Assembly: GCA_016787295.1 (NCBI GenBank)
Contig: JAEUUX010000106.1
Coordinates: forward strand, 45,603-109,602
DNA from: Chitinophagales bacterium
GTDB lineage: Bacteria > Bacteroidota > Bacteroidia > Chitinophagales > UBA2359
Length of the DNA: 64,000 bases
Direction of reading: 5' to 3'
A program made the translations under genes and the position numbers. The notes under the pieces were generated by a model. That model was given only the letters and a program-made list of their open reading frames with translations, was not told the DNA's origin and did not search any database. Shown here piece after piece: positions 1 to 8,549 of this stretch (position 1 is the stretch's first letter; each line of letters begins with the position of its first letter).

Positions 1-263
1 TAGCGTTCCCACAATTGCTCACCGCAAACCACCACCACATCAGGATAGACATAGCGCCGACAAGCAGGAATCAATACCCGCAAATCGCTGGGATATACTT
101 CACACGCTTTTGAGCGAAGGCACTGTTGTAACAAATAAATCAAATTAGCTACAATAACATTGTGTTTGCGGCTCGCTCCTGCCATAGCCTGTATTTCGCC
201 ATTGCGATATTCATGTTTATATTCTGCTTGGCTTTCTTGTAAAAGATATTCAGTTGGTGTCAT
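1..263 (-). CDS. Uma2-family (DUF820) putative endonuclease, cut by window edge
   Basis: The ATG is at 261-263 on the minus strand and 87 codons are visible before the window ends, so the C-terminus is missing. The N-terminus has the Uma2/DUF820 pattern: a Tyr/Glu-rich helix ending EYKHEY, then GEI.AMAGAS..HN, and later a YPDVVVV strand carrying the Asp expected in the PD-(D/E)XK-like nuclease fold of this family. The biological role of Uma2 proteins is poorly known; nuclease activity is inferred from the fold. It starts 6 bp after the TPR gene stop, so the two are probably cotranscribed. The family assignment is fairly secure; the function is not. Confidence 0.75.
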   Translation of the reverse strand, partial: MTPTEYLLQESQAEYKHEYRNGEIQAMAGASRKHNVIVANLIYLLQQCLRSKACEVYPSDLRVLIPACRRYVYPDVVVVCGEQLWER

Positions 264-269
264 CTTGAA

Positions 270-1382
270 TTATTTTTTAGAAATAGTAGCGGCGGGAGAC
301 AAGACCGCATAAAACGATTTTCGGCTCAATTTGTTGTTAACGCTTAGGCGCAAATGATTCACCTCTATCCAATTCAAAAAGGCTCCCAAGTCGTAGCGAT
401 GAAATTGCAACCATTGGTCAAAAACCACAGGGTCACTTTTGCGCAACAACCAATAATTATACGCATCCCAGTGTCCGGCTTGTTGAATGCTTTTTTGCCA
501 CAAAAATAAAGCGTTATTGGACAGCAAAGGCGTTGTCAAGGCTTTTTTTGTCAATACTTCTCTAAAAATAACAATATTTTTAAGGCTGTCAAAATCCAAG
601 GAGCTTTGTTCCACCACCATTTGCGCCAAATTTTCCAAAGCCGTACAAGGCGATGTTATAGTAGTTTCGTCATTTAACAACCAGTCGTTATAGCCTGTTG
701 CACTCAACAAAGCCGTATTTTTATGATGTAAAACCTGTTTGTAAGTTTCGCCCAACAAACGGCTTATCTCCATCGAACGTTGGGTGTTGGGTTCCATATT
801 GATGAACAATTCGCCATAAAACAAGGACCAAAATGGCTCCGACGAATGGGCATACATTTTGCTTAACCAATAATAGTTGGTACTGTGCATGGGTGCTTGG
901 TCTATACCTTCTTCCCATATTGCAACAGCTTGGTCATTATAGCCTTTTTGAAAAAACAAACCGCCCAAATCGGCATACAAACTCCCTTCTTGTGGCACCA
1001 ATTTGATGCCTTCTTGCAAAGTTGCTATGGCATTGTCCGTATCGGAGCGAGCTTCTTGGCAGGCAGCAAGGAGGCGATAATAACTACCCATCTGACCGAC
1101 TTTGTCTGTAGGTGCTTGTTTTGTTAATGTTTTGATAGCTGTTTTATAATCTTTCTGCTCATAGTAGCACCGTGCCACTTGATAGGTGTATAACCAATTA
1201 TTAGGCTCTTCTTCTTGTGCCAACAACCATTGTTTCAAAGCCTGTTCATAATTATTCTCTTGCATATATGCCATCGCTTTTTGCACAACTTCAGGCACAC
1301 GACTCCTACTGTCAGTGGTTTGCGCCACTAACACCTCCGAAAAAACCCATAAGAATAATATAAACCAACAGCATCGAGACAT
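270..1382 (-). CDS. Exported tetratricopeptide-repeat protein
   Basis: 370 residues. A hydrophobic signal peptide at about 1-20 ends at ..LVAQ and is followed by TPR-like helix pairs from about 28 to 240, for example the A.AYMQENNYEQALKQWL and ARCYYEQKDYKTAIKTL units and later YADLGGLFFQKGYNDQA. The C-terminal third has no repeat I recognise. It is probably a periplasmic or surface scaffold; no enzyme motif is visible. A Bacteroidota -7 box lies 40 bp upstream, and the Uma2-like gene follows at once, so it is the first gene of a two-gene unit. The specific function is unknown. Confidence 0.75.
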   Translation of the reverse strand: MSRCCWFILFLWVFSEVLVAQTTDSRSRVPEVVQKAMAYMQENNYEQALKQWLLAQEEEPNNWLYTYQVARCYYEQKDYKTAIKTLTKQAPTDKVGQMGSYYRLLAACQEARSDTDNAIATLQEGIKLVPQEGSLYADLGGLFFQKGYNDQAVAIWEEGIDQAPMHSTNYYWLSKMYAHSSEPFWSLFYGELFINMEPNTQRSMEISRLLGETYKQVLHHKNTALLSATGYNDWLLNDETTITSPCTALENLAQMVVEQSSLDFDSLKNIVIFREVLTKKALTTPLLSNNALFLWQKSIQQAGHWDAYNYWLLRKSDPVVFDQWLQFHRYDLGAFLNWIEVNHLRLSVNNKLSRKSFYAVLSPAATISKK

Positions 1383-1418
1383 TTTTTTCTAATTTTTAGT
1401 CCTATTTGCTTATCAGCG

Positions 1419-1452
1419 GCAAAGATAAGGCTTAATTTTTTGACAAGCAAGA
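1419..1452 (-). promoter_or_regulatory. Promoter of the TPR gene
   Basis: On the minus strand a TATCTTTG -7 box (plus positions 1420-1427) follows a TTG-containing -33 region. This matches the TAnnTTTG promoter of Bacteroidota and sits about 40 bp before the ATG. Confidence 0.6.
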
Positions 1453-1506
1453 CTATTTGTATAGAAAAGCACTTATTGTCAATTTCTTTTGTTTTCAACC
1501 GCTATA

Positions 1507-3066
1507 TTACTCAATAACAACCATCTGACCAAAGTAATAATCCCCTCCTAATAAAGAAACAACATACACTCCCGCAGGCAAATTTGCCACCGAAAGAGTA
1601 GCTTTTCCCATTACTTTTTGTGACAGAACCACCTGTCCTGTCCCATTATACAGCAACATATCTGCTGAACGAATAGTTGCAGGTAATTCGATACACAATT
1701 GTCCAACTGCCGACAAAGTATATACTTTTGCAGGTAATTGCTCAAGCGAAGTAACACCTATATTAGGTTCTAAAAAATGGAACATAAAACCATTTTCCAT
1801 ACCATGTCTATCACTATTTCCGCCACCCGTGTCAATATCACCATCTTGGGAATCGGTATTACCCACCGAAAAATAACCACTACCATTCAGAGCTGGCACG
1901 GTACTTGTTGCAGTATCATACAACGACCCACCTACATTGTCGCTCCACAACAACTCACCGGTGAGGCTATTTAGTTGACAGAAAAAAATATCGTATAGAT
2001 AGTTAGGTGGTGCCAAACTACTATCAAACGTAATGCCAGTTAACAACAAACGATGATTGGGTGTATATAATAAGCTGCGCGACTGGTCAAAGGACGAAAA
2101 ACCAATGGTGCGTTGCCACACTATATTACCATTATCCTGCGGATTGACCGACAACACCCAATAATCGTCCAAACCATTGTTCCCTCCTATCTCGCCATCA
2201 TTGGACAACGAATCGCCAAACAACGCCAAATTACCATCTTCTATATAGGTCATATCGGTCATGCCGTCGGACTGACTGCCTCCATAGCAGCGCTGCCACA
2301 ACAAATCGCCATTGGCAAGAGCTATTTGTCCGAGCCAAAAATCCTTGCCGCCATGATTGCCCGATACATCAAAATCGTTGGACGAACTATAGCCTCCTAC
2401 ATAAGCCGTAGCACCATCGTTGCCCAACAACACACTATTTCCCACATCGTTCAGGCTGCCACCAATGGTCTTCTGCCACAACAAATCGCCATTTTCCAAC
2501 GCTATTTTAACTACCCACACATCTTTATATCCTTTGTTGGTATCCAAATCGCCATCTGTGGACTCTGTATTGCCCACCACCAATAATTGATTATCGGGTG
2601 TCATAGTTACTGCATTAAAAATATCGGTATTGGATCCGCCAAAAACGCGCGCCCACACCAATTCGCCCGCTGCATCTAAACGAACTATCCAAGCATCGTA
2701 GTTGCCCAACAAAGTATCCACATCACCATCGGGCGAATTGCTTTGTCCCACAGCAACTACGCCACCATCGGGCAATTCCACAATATCGTATGCTTTTTCT
2801 TCACCAGCTCCGCCCAGAGTACTTGTCCAAAGTGGCACATCGGAATCGGGCGAAAATTTGGCTACCAAAAAATTATAATCTAAACCATTGTTGGGTGCCG
2901 AACGATAGCCTCCCACCAAGTAGTTGTTATCATTTGTAGTAATAACTTTTTCTAATCGTGTGTCTGTCGTTGGTTCTGTCCATAGATGTTGCCAAACTAA
3001 TGTGGCAGGTTGCGCCCAAAGCAACATACCCCAACACCATACGACTATTGTAATACAAGTTTTCAT
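1507..3066 (-). CDS. T9SS-exported repeat protein, probable beta-propeller
   Basis: 519 residues with a signal peptide (about 1-18, ending LLWAQ). About seven repeats of 50-60 residues follow, each built around a LVWARVFGGSNTDIF-like strand, a D.QLLVVGNT strand and an Asp-rich GD.DTNKG.D turn. This pattern is typical of secreted propeller proteins with DGD turns. The last 75 residues (LSAVGQLCIELP..., LYNGTGQVV, LPAGVYVVSL, GQMVVIE) form a T9SS type A sorting domain, so the protein is exported through the outer membrane and probably surface-attached or released. No catalytic motif is visible. It is transcribed alone from a promoter at 3093-3110. Confidence 0.8.
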   Translation of the reverse strand: MKTCITIVVWCWGMLLWAQPATLVWQHLWTEPTTDTRLEKVITTNDNNYLVGGYRSAPNNGLDYNFLVAKFSPDSDVPLWTSTLGGAGEEKAYDIVELPDGGVVAVGQSNSPDGDVDTLLGNYDAWIVRLDAAGELVWARVFGGSNTDIFNAVTMTPDNQLLVVGNTESTDGDLDTNKGYKDVWVVKIALENGDLLWQKTIGGSLNDVGNSVLLGNDGATAYVGGYSSSNDFDVSGNHGGKDFWLGQIALANGDLLWQRCYGGSQSDGMTDMTYIEDGNLALFGDSLSNDGEIGGNNGLDDYWVLSVNPQDNGNIVWQRTIGFSSFDQSRSLLYTPNHRLLLTGITFDSSLAPPNYLYDIFFCQLNSLTGELLWSDNVGGSLYDTATSTVPALNGSGYFSVGNTDSQDGDIDTGGGNSDRHGMENGFMFHFLEPNIGVTSLEQLPAKVYTLSAVGQLCIELPATIRSADMLLYNGTGQVVLSQKVMGKATLSVANLPAGVYVVSLLGGDYYFGQMVVIE

Positions 3067-3092
3067 ATTCTTGTTGTCTGTTGTTTAATTAA

Positions 3093-3110
3093 GCCACAAA
3101 GGTAAAACCA
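3093..3110 (-). promoter_or_regulatory. Promoter of the T9SS repeat protein
   Basis: The minus strand reads TTTTACCTTTGTGGC, a perfect TAnnTTTG -7 box about 30 bp before the ATG at 3066. Confidence 0.6.
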
Positions 3111-3162
3111 TTTGCACAAAAAAAGGAAAAATTGCTCATTTTTTGTCTAAAGTTAGGCAAAT

Positions 3163-3193
3163 TTTGTCTTTCCAAAAAAAAAGTATACCTTTA
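3163..3193 (+). promoter_or_regulatory. Promoter of the GNAT gene, which fixes its start
   Basis: TTTG at 3163-3166, a 19-base spacer and TACCTTTA at 3186-3193 match the Bacteroidota -33/-7 consensus. Transcription would begin near 3200, so the upstream ATG at 3143 cannot be used from this promoter and the start is 3224. Confidence 0.65.
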
Positions 3194-3223
3194 CACCCAA
3201 AAAAACACTTTTCTAAACGATTT

Positions 3224-3802
3224 ATGATTGCAGAACAAAGACAATACAAGTGCTTGAAGGAGCAAATATTTGCTCATCATGTATACACCTTGGTGCCTAT
3301 CAGAAGCCACGACCGCTACTTGATTAGAAAATGGCGAAACGAACAGATAGATATTCTTCGCCAAAAAGAGCCACTAAGTGCCGCCGACCAAGACCGCTAT
3401 TTTGAAAGCGTTATCGCACCAAGTTTTAGGGCAAAACAACCCGAACAAATTTTATTTTCTATGACCAAATCACATGACTTAGTAGGTTATGGTGGTTTAG
3501 TACACATCAATTGGAGCGATAAAAACGCTGAAATCTCTTTCCTCTTAGATACTGCCTATAATAGTAGTCCCGAAAATTTTAAACGACTCTGGACAGTTTA
3601 TCTCGAACTATTGCCCCAAATAGCTTTTGACCAACTCAACTTCAAAAAGATTTATACCTACGCTTATGAAACCCGTGCTATCTTGTTCCCAATTCTCGAA
3701 GAAAACGGTTTTGTGGAAGAAGCCCGTCTCAAACAACACGCACTTGTTAATGGTGAATACAAAGATGTTATTATTCATAGCTTATTTAATCCCAAACTCT
3801 AA
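3224..3802 (+). CDS. GNAT-family N-acetyltransferase
   Basis: 192 residues from ATG 3224. The in-frame ATG at 3143 is rejected because it lies upstream of the promoter at 3163-3193. The protein opens with a beta-strand and LIRKWRNEQI, typical of RimJ/RimL-like N-acetyltransferases, and continues with LVGYGGLVHINWSDKNAEISFLLD (strands beta2-beta4). The C-terminal block runs FKKIYTYAYETR..I..LEENGFVEEARLKQH, where ENGF.EEAR is the usual RimJ/L signature. It should acetylate an amine from acetyl-CoA; the substrate (protein N-terminus, sugar nucleotide or antibiotic) cannot be read from the sequence. The gene ends 34 bp before cvpA. Confidence 0.75.
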   Translation: MIAEQRQYKCLKEQIFAHHVYTLVPIRSHDRYLIRKWRNEQIDILRQKEPLSAADQDRYFESVIAPSFRAKQPEQILFSMTKSHDLVGYGGLVHINWSDKNAEISFLLDTAYNSSPENFKRLWTVYLELLPQIAFDQLNFKKIYTYAYETRAILFPILEENGFVEEARLKQHALVNGEYKDVIIHSLFNPKL

Positions 3803-3836
3803 CATATCCTTTTCCTAACCCTTAAAATAACCCATT

Positions 3837-4394
3837 ATGACATTAAATGCAATTGACCTCGCATATATCGTGATGCTGGGATATGGTATTTATAAAGGAG
3901 TCAATCAAGGATTGATTGGCTCGGTCTTGTCTTTTTTTCGGTTCATTATCTCTATCGTATTGGCGTTGCGATTCAGTTTTATTGTGTCGCGAACCTTAGA
4001 AAGGGTTGCCAACATAGACCCTGCTGTAACCCCTATTCTTTCTTTCTTTGTGCTGTTTATCACTTTGATGGTCGGCATGTTTTTGATGGGATTAGTGTTA
4101 AACTATTTCGTCAAGGCGGCGCATCTTAGCTCCCTCAACCGTAGTTTTGGTATCGGTTTGTGGGCTTTTGTCCTCACACTTTGCTTTAGTTTTCTTACTT
4201 CTCTGGCAGACAAAGGCGGCATGTTGCCCAGCGAACTCAAATTGTCTTCTTGGGTATATCCCCGTGTAGCTCCTATTGCAGATATTATGATGTGTAAAAT
4301 GGCATTTATCCTTCCTGCTTCTTCTTCCATTTTGCAATCGCTCGAAGACGGAGCCTCACGTGTTGCCAGTTTAGTTGTTGGAGAGTGTAGATAA
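3837..4394 (+). CDS. CvpA-family membrane protein
   Basis: 185 residues with four predicted membrane helices at about 8-25, 28-50, 65-90 and 100-122. The opening NAIDLAYIVMLGYGIYKGVNQGLIGSVLSF and the following hydrophobic segments match the CvpA family (named for colicin V production). Members are inner-membrane proteins linked to envelope homeostasis and sometimes purine-gene operons; the molecular function is unsettled. It lies between an acetyltransferase and the FBP aldolase with short gaps, probably in one transcript, without an obvious functional link. Confidence 0.75.
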   Translation: MTLNAIDLAYIVMLGYGIYKGVNQGLIGSVLSFFRFIISIVLALRFSFIVSRTLERVANIDPAVTPILSFFVLFITLMVGMFLMGLVLNYFVKAAHLSSLNRSFGIGLWAFVLTLCFSFLTSLADKGGMLPSELKLSSWVYPRVAPIADIMMCKMAFILPASSSILQSLEDGASRVASLVVGECR

Positions 4395-4437
4395 TCTATA
4401 ACAACTTATTTTTTGACCATAAAAAAGCCATTCAATA

Positions 4438-5502
4438 ATGACTTTACAACTTTCTCAAATTGCCGATTTGTTGGGTGATAAAGCCAAGTATTATTTGGAA
4501 CACACCTCTACAACTATCGACAAAGCCGCGCTACATTTGCCAAGCGCAGATTTTGTTGACCGCATCTTTGCAGATTCTGACCGCAACATTCCCACACTTC
4601 GTAGCCTCCAAAATATCTTTGGAACAGGGCGATTAGCCAATACAGGCTTTGTATCTATCCTTCCCATCGACCAAGGAATTGAACACAGCGCGGGCGCTTC
4701 TTTTGCTCCCAATCCTATTTATTTTGACCCCGAAAATATTGTCCGACTTGCTATTGAGGGCGGTTGTAACGCTGTTGCTTCTACTTTTGGGGTGTTGGGA
4801 ATGGTAGGACGCAAGTATGCTCATAAAATCCCTTTTGTGGTAAAAATTAACCACAATGAATTTTTGTCCTATCCCAATAAATTCGACCAAATCCTCTTTG
4901 GATCTGTCCAACAAGCATGGAATATGGGCGCAGCGGCGGTGGGAGCTACCATCTACTTTGGTTCTCAAGAATCAAGCCGTCAGATTCAAGAAATATCCGA
5001 AGCATTTCAGTTGGCACACGAGTTGGGAATGGCAACCATTCTTTGGTGCTATACACGCAATAACGCTTTTAAGGTAGACGGAAAAGATTATCACGAATCG
5101 GCGGACTTAACAGGACAAGCCAATCATCTTGGAGTTACCATTCAGGCAGATATTATTAAACAGAAACAACCTACCTTAAACGGCGGTTATTTGGCGACCA
5201 AGCATGGTAAAACTCACCAGAAGGTGTATTCAGAACTTACCAGCGAGCATCCTATAGACCTCTGCCGTTATCAAGTGGCGAACTGTTATATGGGGCGTGC
5301 AGGCTTGATTAACTCCGGCGGAGCATCGTCAGGAGCGTCGGATATGGCAGAGGCTGTTACTACGGCTGTTATTAACAAACGCGCAGGCGGTATGGGATTG
5401 ATTTCGGGACGTAAGGCGTTCCAAAGACCCATGAAAGAAGGTATCGCTGTCTTGAACGCTATCCAAGATGTGTATCTTTGTCCTGACATTACGGTGGCAT
5501 AA
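4438..5502 (+). CDS. fbaB: Class I fructose-bisphosphate aldolase (DhnA/FbaB type)
   Basis: 354 residues, full length for the bacterial class I (FbaB/DhnA) aldolases. It catalyses reversible cleavage of fructose 1,6-bisphosphate to glyceraldehyde 3-phosphate and DHAP through a Schiff-base lysine, with no metal. Visible signatures are [17 protein letters not shown] near residue 80, [25 protein letters not shown], and the [10 protein letters not shown] stretch near residue 240 that carries the likely Schiff-base Lys. The C-terminal [15 protein letters not shown]...[15 protein letters not shown] contains phosphate-binding loops. It is cytoplasmic, glycolytic or gluconeogenic. A strong terminator follows at 5567-5609. 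Confidence 0.92.
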   Translation: MTLQLSQIADLLGDKAKYYLEHTSTTIDKAALHLPSADFVDRIFADSDRNIPTLRSLQNIFGTGRLANTGFVSILPIDQGIEHSAGASFAPNPIYFDPENIVRLAIEGGCNAVASTFGVLGMVGRKYAHKIPFVVKINHNEFLSYPNKFDQILFGSVQQAWNMGAAAVGATIYFGSQESSRQIQEISEAFQLAHELGMATILWCYTRNNAFKVDGKDYHESADLTGQANHLGVTIQADIIKQKQPTLNGGYLATKHGKTHQKVYSELTSEHPIDLCRYQVANCYMGRAGLINSGGASSGASDMAEAVTTAVINKRAGGMGLISGRKAFQRPMKEGIAVLNAIQDVYLCPDITVA

Positions 5503-5566
5503 CACTATCATCAACCTATTAATAGTGGCATTGCAAAATTCATTATAGAAGTTGTAGGATTTTCAC

Positions 5567-5609
5567 AAACCTCGTAGCATTATCTATAGTATAGTGTTGC
5601 GAGGTTTTT
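5567..5609 (+). terminator. Intrinsic terminator after fbaB
   Basis: AAACCTCG (5567-5574) pairs with CGAGGTTT (5600-5607) and is followed by T residues, 65 bp after the fbaB stop. Confidence 0.75.
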
Positions 5610-5667
5610 CTATGATTATGTGCTATCTATCGAGCAGTGTGTTTTTTGTATTGTATTTTTATCCCAA

Positions 5668-5710
5668 ATATAGGCAGGTGTCTTTTTTGACATCTGCCTA
5701 TATTTTTTTT
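5668..5710 (+). terminator. Second strong terminator-like hairpin
   Basis: A 15-bp stem (5668-5682 with 5689-5703, one G-T pair) closes a T6 loop and is followed by T8. No gene lies between it and the fbaB terminator. It either backs up that terminator or ends a short RNA from 5610-5667. Confidence 0.75.
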
Positions 5711-5716
5711 ATCATC

Positions 5717-5847
5717 GTTCTAAAAAATTGGAATGATAGCAGTGTTTGTAAAATGTTGTTCTAAAAAATTGGAATGGCATTGGTGAAAATTTAGTTGTTA
5801 AAAAAAAATTACAAAAAAAAGTAAAAAAGTTTTTTTGTTCTAAAAAA
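5717..5847 (+). promoter_or_regulatory. Three-copy 19-bp direct repeat, possible operator array
   Basis: GTTCTAAAAAATTGGAATG occurs exactly at 5717-5735 and 5758-5776, 41 bp apart. The first 11 bases recur at 5837-5847, 79 bp further on, inside the spacer of the next promoter. The spacing is close to whole helical turns, as for repressor or activator sites on one face of the DNA. The 5503-5965 gap otherwise contains only the two hairpins and poly-A/T tracts. Confidence 0.5.
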
Positions 5848-5860
5848 GTACTTACCTTTG
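5834..5860 (+). promoter_or_regulatory. Promoter of the 5966 gene
   Basis: TTTG at 5834-5837 and a perfect -7 box TACCTTTG at 5853-5860. The 15-bp spacer is shorter than usual and contains the third repeat copy. The 5' UTR would be about 100 nt. Confidence 0.6.
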
Positions 5861-5965
5861 CACAAAAATTTTGTGAATTGCTTTTGGTATTGTTTATTTT
5901 TGTTGTTGTTTATTTAAACTACCTACTTTTTTAATTTTGCACTTCTTATTTCATATCTACCTACT

Positions 5966-6877
5966 ATGCAAAGAGATTGGATTTTTTTAATTAATACGTT
6001 TTATGTACATACCCATAAAAGCCATAAAAATGCTTTAACACTGTTTGAGGATAGTTATGCAAAGCTGTTGGCAGAATCGGTGCATGATACAGAAATTGCA
6101 ATTATCTTACAAGAATTTGAGCCTGCTTACAAAGGTTTCAAAGAATTGTATGCGCTTAAACAAGCTAATGTGGGAATTTATCGCGGCGAAACGCTGCAAT
6201 TTGAACAGACTTTGGAAGAAATGACGGAGCAATTGCGTCGTTGGGAGGCATTGATTAGAGTAGTGTTTTTGGAAGATAGCACAGAAGAGCATAGTATTTT
6301 TCCTAACAAAAGACAGTCTTTTTTTAAAGGCACATACGAACAACGTATTAGTGCTGTAAAGTCTTTGTCTATTACATTAGAACGATACCCACAGCTAACA
6401 CACGTCAAGTATTTAGTAGAAACTTATTATAATCGTTTGGAAGGAAATAGGCTTACACAACAACAACAAGAAGGCACTAAAAACAATATAGGCAGTTTGT
6501 TGAATAAACAACATTTGATAGCTTGTCAAGAACTCTATGGCGTTTTGGCGCGCTTGATGTATAAGTTTCGCTATGAACCACAAAGAGTAAGTAATTTCAT
6601 CGATATTAGTTTGGTGCGCATCAAAACAAAAAGTACTACAGCGGCGGTTTTACAAGGCAGTGTAAGGAATAGTCAAAACGAAATTATTGCTAATGCCTTA
6701 GTACAACTTTTAGATACAGACTACCAAACTTTGACAGATGAAGCAGGAAATTTTGAACTATCTGCCAAAACAGGAAAATTCAATTTATCTGTTATTAGCC
6801 AAGCCCATAACTATGCTGCTACTATGTCGATTAAATTGAAAAGGGGTAAAAATCCTACTATGATTATTGTATTATAA
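5966..6877 (+). CDS. Unknown protein with C-terminal carboxypeptidase-regulatory-like domain
   Basis: 303 residues, no signal peptide. The N-terminal 220 residues are mostly charged helices (LFEDSYAKLLAESVHDTEIAIILQEFEPAYKGFKELYALK...) and match no family I recognise. Residues about 225-303 (AAVLQGSVRNSQNEIIANALVQLLDTDYQTLTDEAGNFEL...) are a carboxypeptidase-regulatory-like Ig fold, common in Bacteroidota. A leaderless protein with this usually extracellular domain is slightly odd. It is transcribed alone behind the triple-repeat promoter region; about 110 bp with no visible signal separate it from the mutase gene. Confidence 0.65.
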   Translation: MQRDWIFLINTFYVHTHKSHKNALTLFEDSYAKLLAESVHDTEIAIILQEFEPAYKGFKELYALKQANVGIYRGETLQFEQTLEEMTEQLRRWEALIRVVFLEDSTEEHSIFPNKRQSFFKGTYEQRISAVKSLSITLERYPQLTHVKYLVETYYNRLEGNRLTQQQQEGTKNNIGSLLNKQHLIACQELYGVLARLMYKFRYEPQRVSNFIDISLVRIKTKSTTAAVLQGSVRNSQNEIIANALVQLLDTDYQTLTDEAGNFELSAKTGKFNLSVISQAHNYAATMSIKLKRGKNPTMIIVL

Positions 6878-6985
6878 TGTAGTCTGTATTTTCTTATATT
6901 TACCCTATAGTCTTTTCATTTTTTCTATAAAATTGTCCATTTCCCACAATATCACCTATTAACTACCATCATAATACTTATAAAC

Positions 6986-8536
6986 ATGCAAAAAAAATTT
7001 ACTACCGATTCAGGCATAACTATTGCACCTTATTATCAAGCTACACCTTATACGGGAGAAAAAGCAGGCGACTATCCTTTTACAAGGGGCGTTCACGAAA
7101 GTATGTACCGCAGTCAATTGTGGACAATGCGGCAGTATGCTGGTTTTTCAACCGCCGAAGAATCGAACAAACGCTATAAATATCTTTTATCGCAAGGCAC
7201 AACCGGTCTTTCGGTGGCATTTGATTTACCCACACAAATAGGTTATGACCCTGACCACGAACTTTCGGAAGGCGAGGTGGGAAAAGTGGGCGTGTCTATT
7301 TGTTCATTAGCCGATATGGAAGTTTTGTTTAAAGACATTACATTGCAGCAAATCACGACTTCCATGACCATTAATGCAACAGGCTATATTTTATTATCGT
7401 TGTATATTGCCTTAGCTCGTCGGCAGGGTGCCGATTTGCGTCAGATTTCGGGTACTATCCAAAACGATATTTTAAAGGAATATGCAGCAAGAGGAACATA
7501 CATTTATCCTCCCAAACCCTCGATGCGAATCATTACCGACATCTTTCAGTATTGTAGTCAGGAGTTGCCAAAGTGGAACACGATTTCAATTTCGGGATAC
7601 CACATCAGAGAAGCAGGATCAACAGCAGCACAAGAATTAGCCTTTACACTTTCTAACGGCAAGGCTTATCTAAAAGCTGCCCTTGATGCAGGATTAGATA
7701 TTAACGTTTTCGGAAAAAGACTCTCTTTCTTTTTTAATGCACACAATAATTTTTTTGAAGAGATAGCGAAGTTTAGAGCTGCACGCCGTATTTGGGCATC
7801 TATCACCCGTGAACTTGGCGCAACAGACCCTAAATCTCAGATGTGCCGTTTCCATACTCAAACAGGAGGCTCGACTCTTACCGCACAGCAGCCGCAAAAT
7901 AATATTGCCCGTGTGACTTTACAAGCCTTAGCTGCGGTTTTGGGCGGAACGCAATCGTTACATACAAACGGTTACGACGAAGCCTTAGCCCTTCCAACTG
8001 AAGAAGCAGCCCGTATCGCTCTTCGAACACAGCAGATTATTGGATACGAAAGCGGTGTGGTAGATACCGTCGACCCTCTGGGCGGTTCCTACTTCATAGA
8101 AAATTTAACCAATGAGCTGGAAGCTAAAGCATGGGAATACATTAATAAGATAGACGCTATGGGAGGGTCTGTCGCCGCTATAGAATCTGGTTATATGCAA
8201 AGAGAAATTGCACAAGCCGCTTATAATTATCAAAAGGGAATAGAAAGTGGCGAGACGGTGTTGGTAGGCGTTAACAAGTTTGTGACGGAAGAAAACCATA
8301 ATATCCCAATTTTTAAAATCAGTGATTCTATTCGTCAGCAGCAAATAGAAAAGTTACAACAGTTGCGCAATTCACGCGACGCTGTTGCTGTTCAAAACTG
8401 TCTTTCAGAAGTTCGTCGTTGTGCTGTAGAAAATATCAACCTAATGCCTGCTGTTATAGCAGCAGTAGATAATTATGCCACGTTGGGAGAAATTGCCGAC
8501 CAACTGCGCCAAGTTTTTGGTGAATATCAATCTTAA
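6986..8536 (+). CDS. Acyl-CoA (methylmalonyl-CoA type) mutase, large catalytic subunit
   Basis: 516 residues: the substrate-binding TIM-barrel of the adenosylcobalamin-dependent mutases, without the C-terminal B12-binding domain. Residue Tyr41 (in [16 protein letters not shown]) and Arg181 ([14 protein letters not shown]) match the positions that mark methylmalonyl-CoA rather than isobutyryl-CoA mutases, and His206 in GYHIREAGS is the catalytic His. It would interconvert succinyl-CoA and methylmalonyl-CoA together with a separate cobalamin-binding subunit, which is not encoded nearby. The downstream namZ begins 13 bp after the stop. Substrate assignment is inference from two residues. Confidence 0.88.
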   Translation: MQKKFTTDSGITIAPYYQATPYTGEKAGDYPFTRGVHESMYRSQLWTMRQYAGFSTAEESNKRYKYLLSQGTTGLSVAFDLPTQIGYDPDHELSEGEVGKVGVSICSLADMEVLFKDITLQQITTSMTINATGYILLSLYIALARRQGADLRQISGTIQNDILKEYAARGTYIYPPKPSMRIITDIFQYCSQELPKWNTISISGYHIREAGSTAAQELAFTLSNGKAYLKAALDAGLDINVFGKRLSFFFNAHNNFFEEIAKFRAARRIWASITRELGATDPKSQMCRFHTQTGGSTLTAQQPQNNIARVTLQALAAVLGGTQSLHTNGYDEALALPTEEAARIALRTQQIIGYESGVVDTVDPLGGSYFIENLTNELEAKAWEYINKIDAMGGSVAAIESGYMQREIAQAAYNYQKGIESGETVLVGVNKFVTEENHNIPIFKISDSIRQQQIEKLQQLRNSRDAVAVQNCLSEVRRCAVENINLMPAVIAAVDNYATLGEIADQLRQVFGEYQS

Positions 8537-8549
8537 AAATACTTGTATT

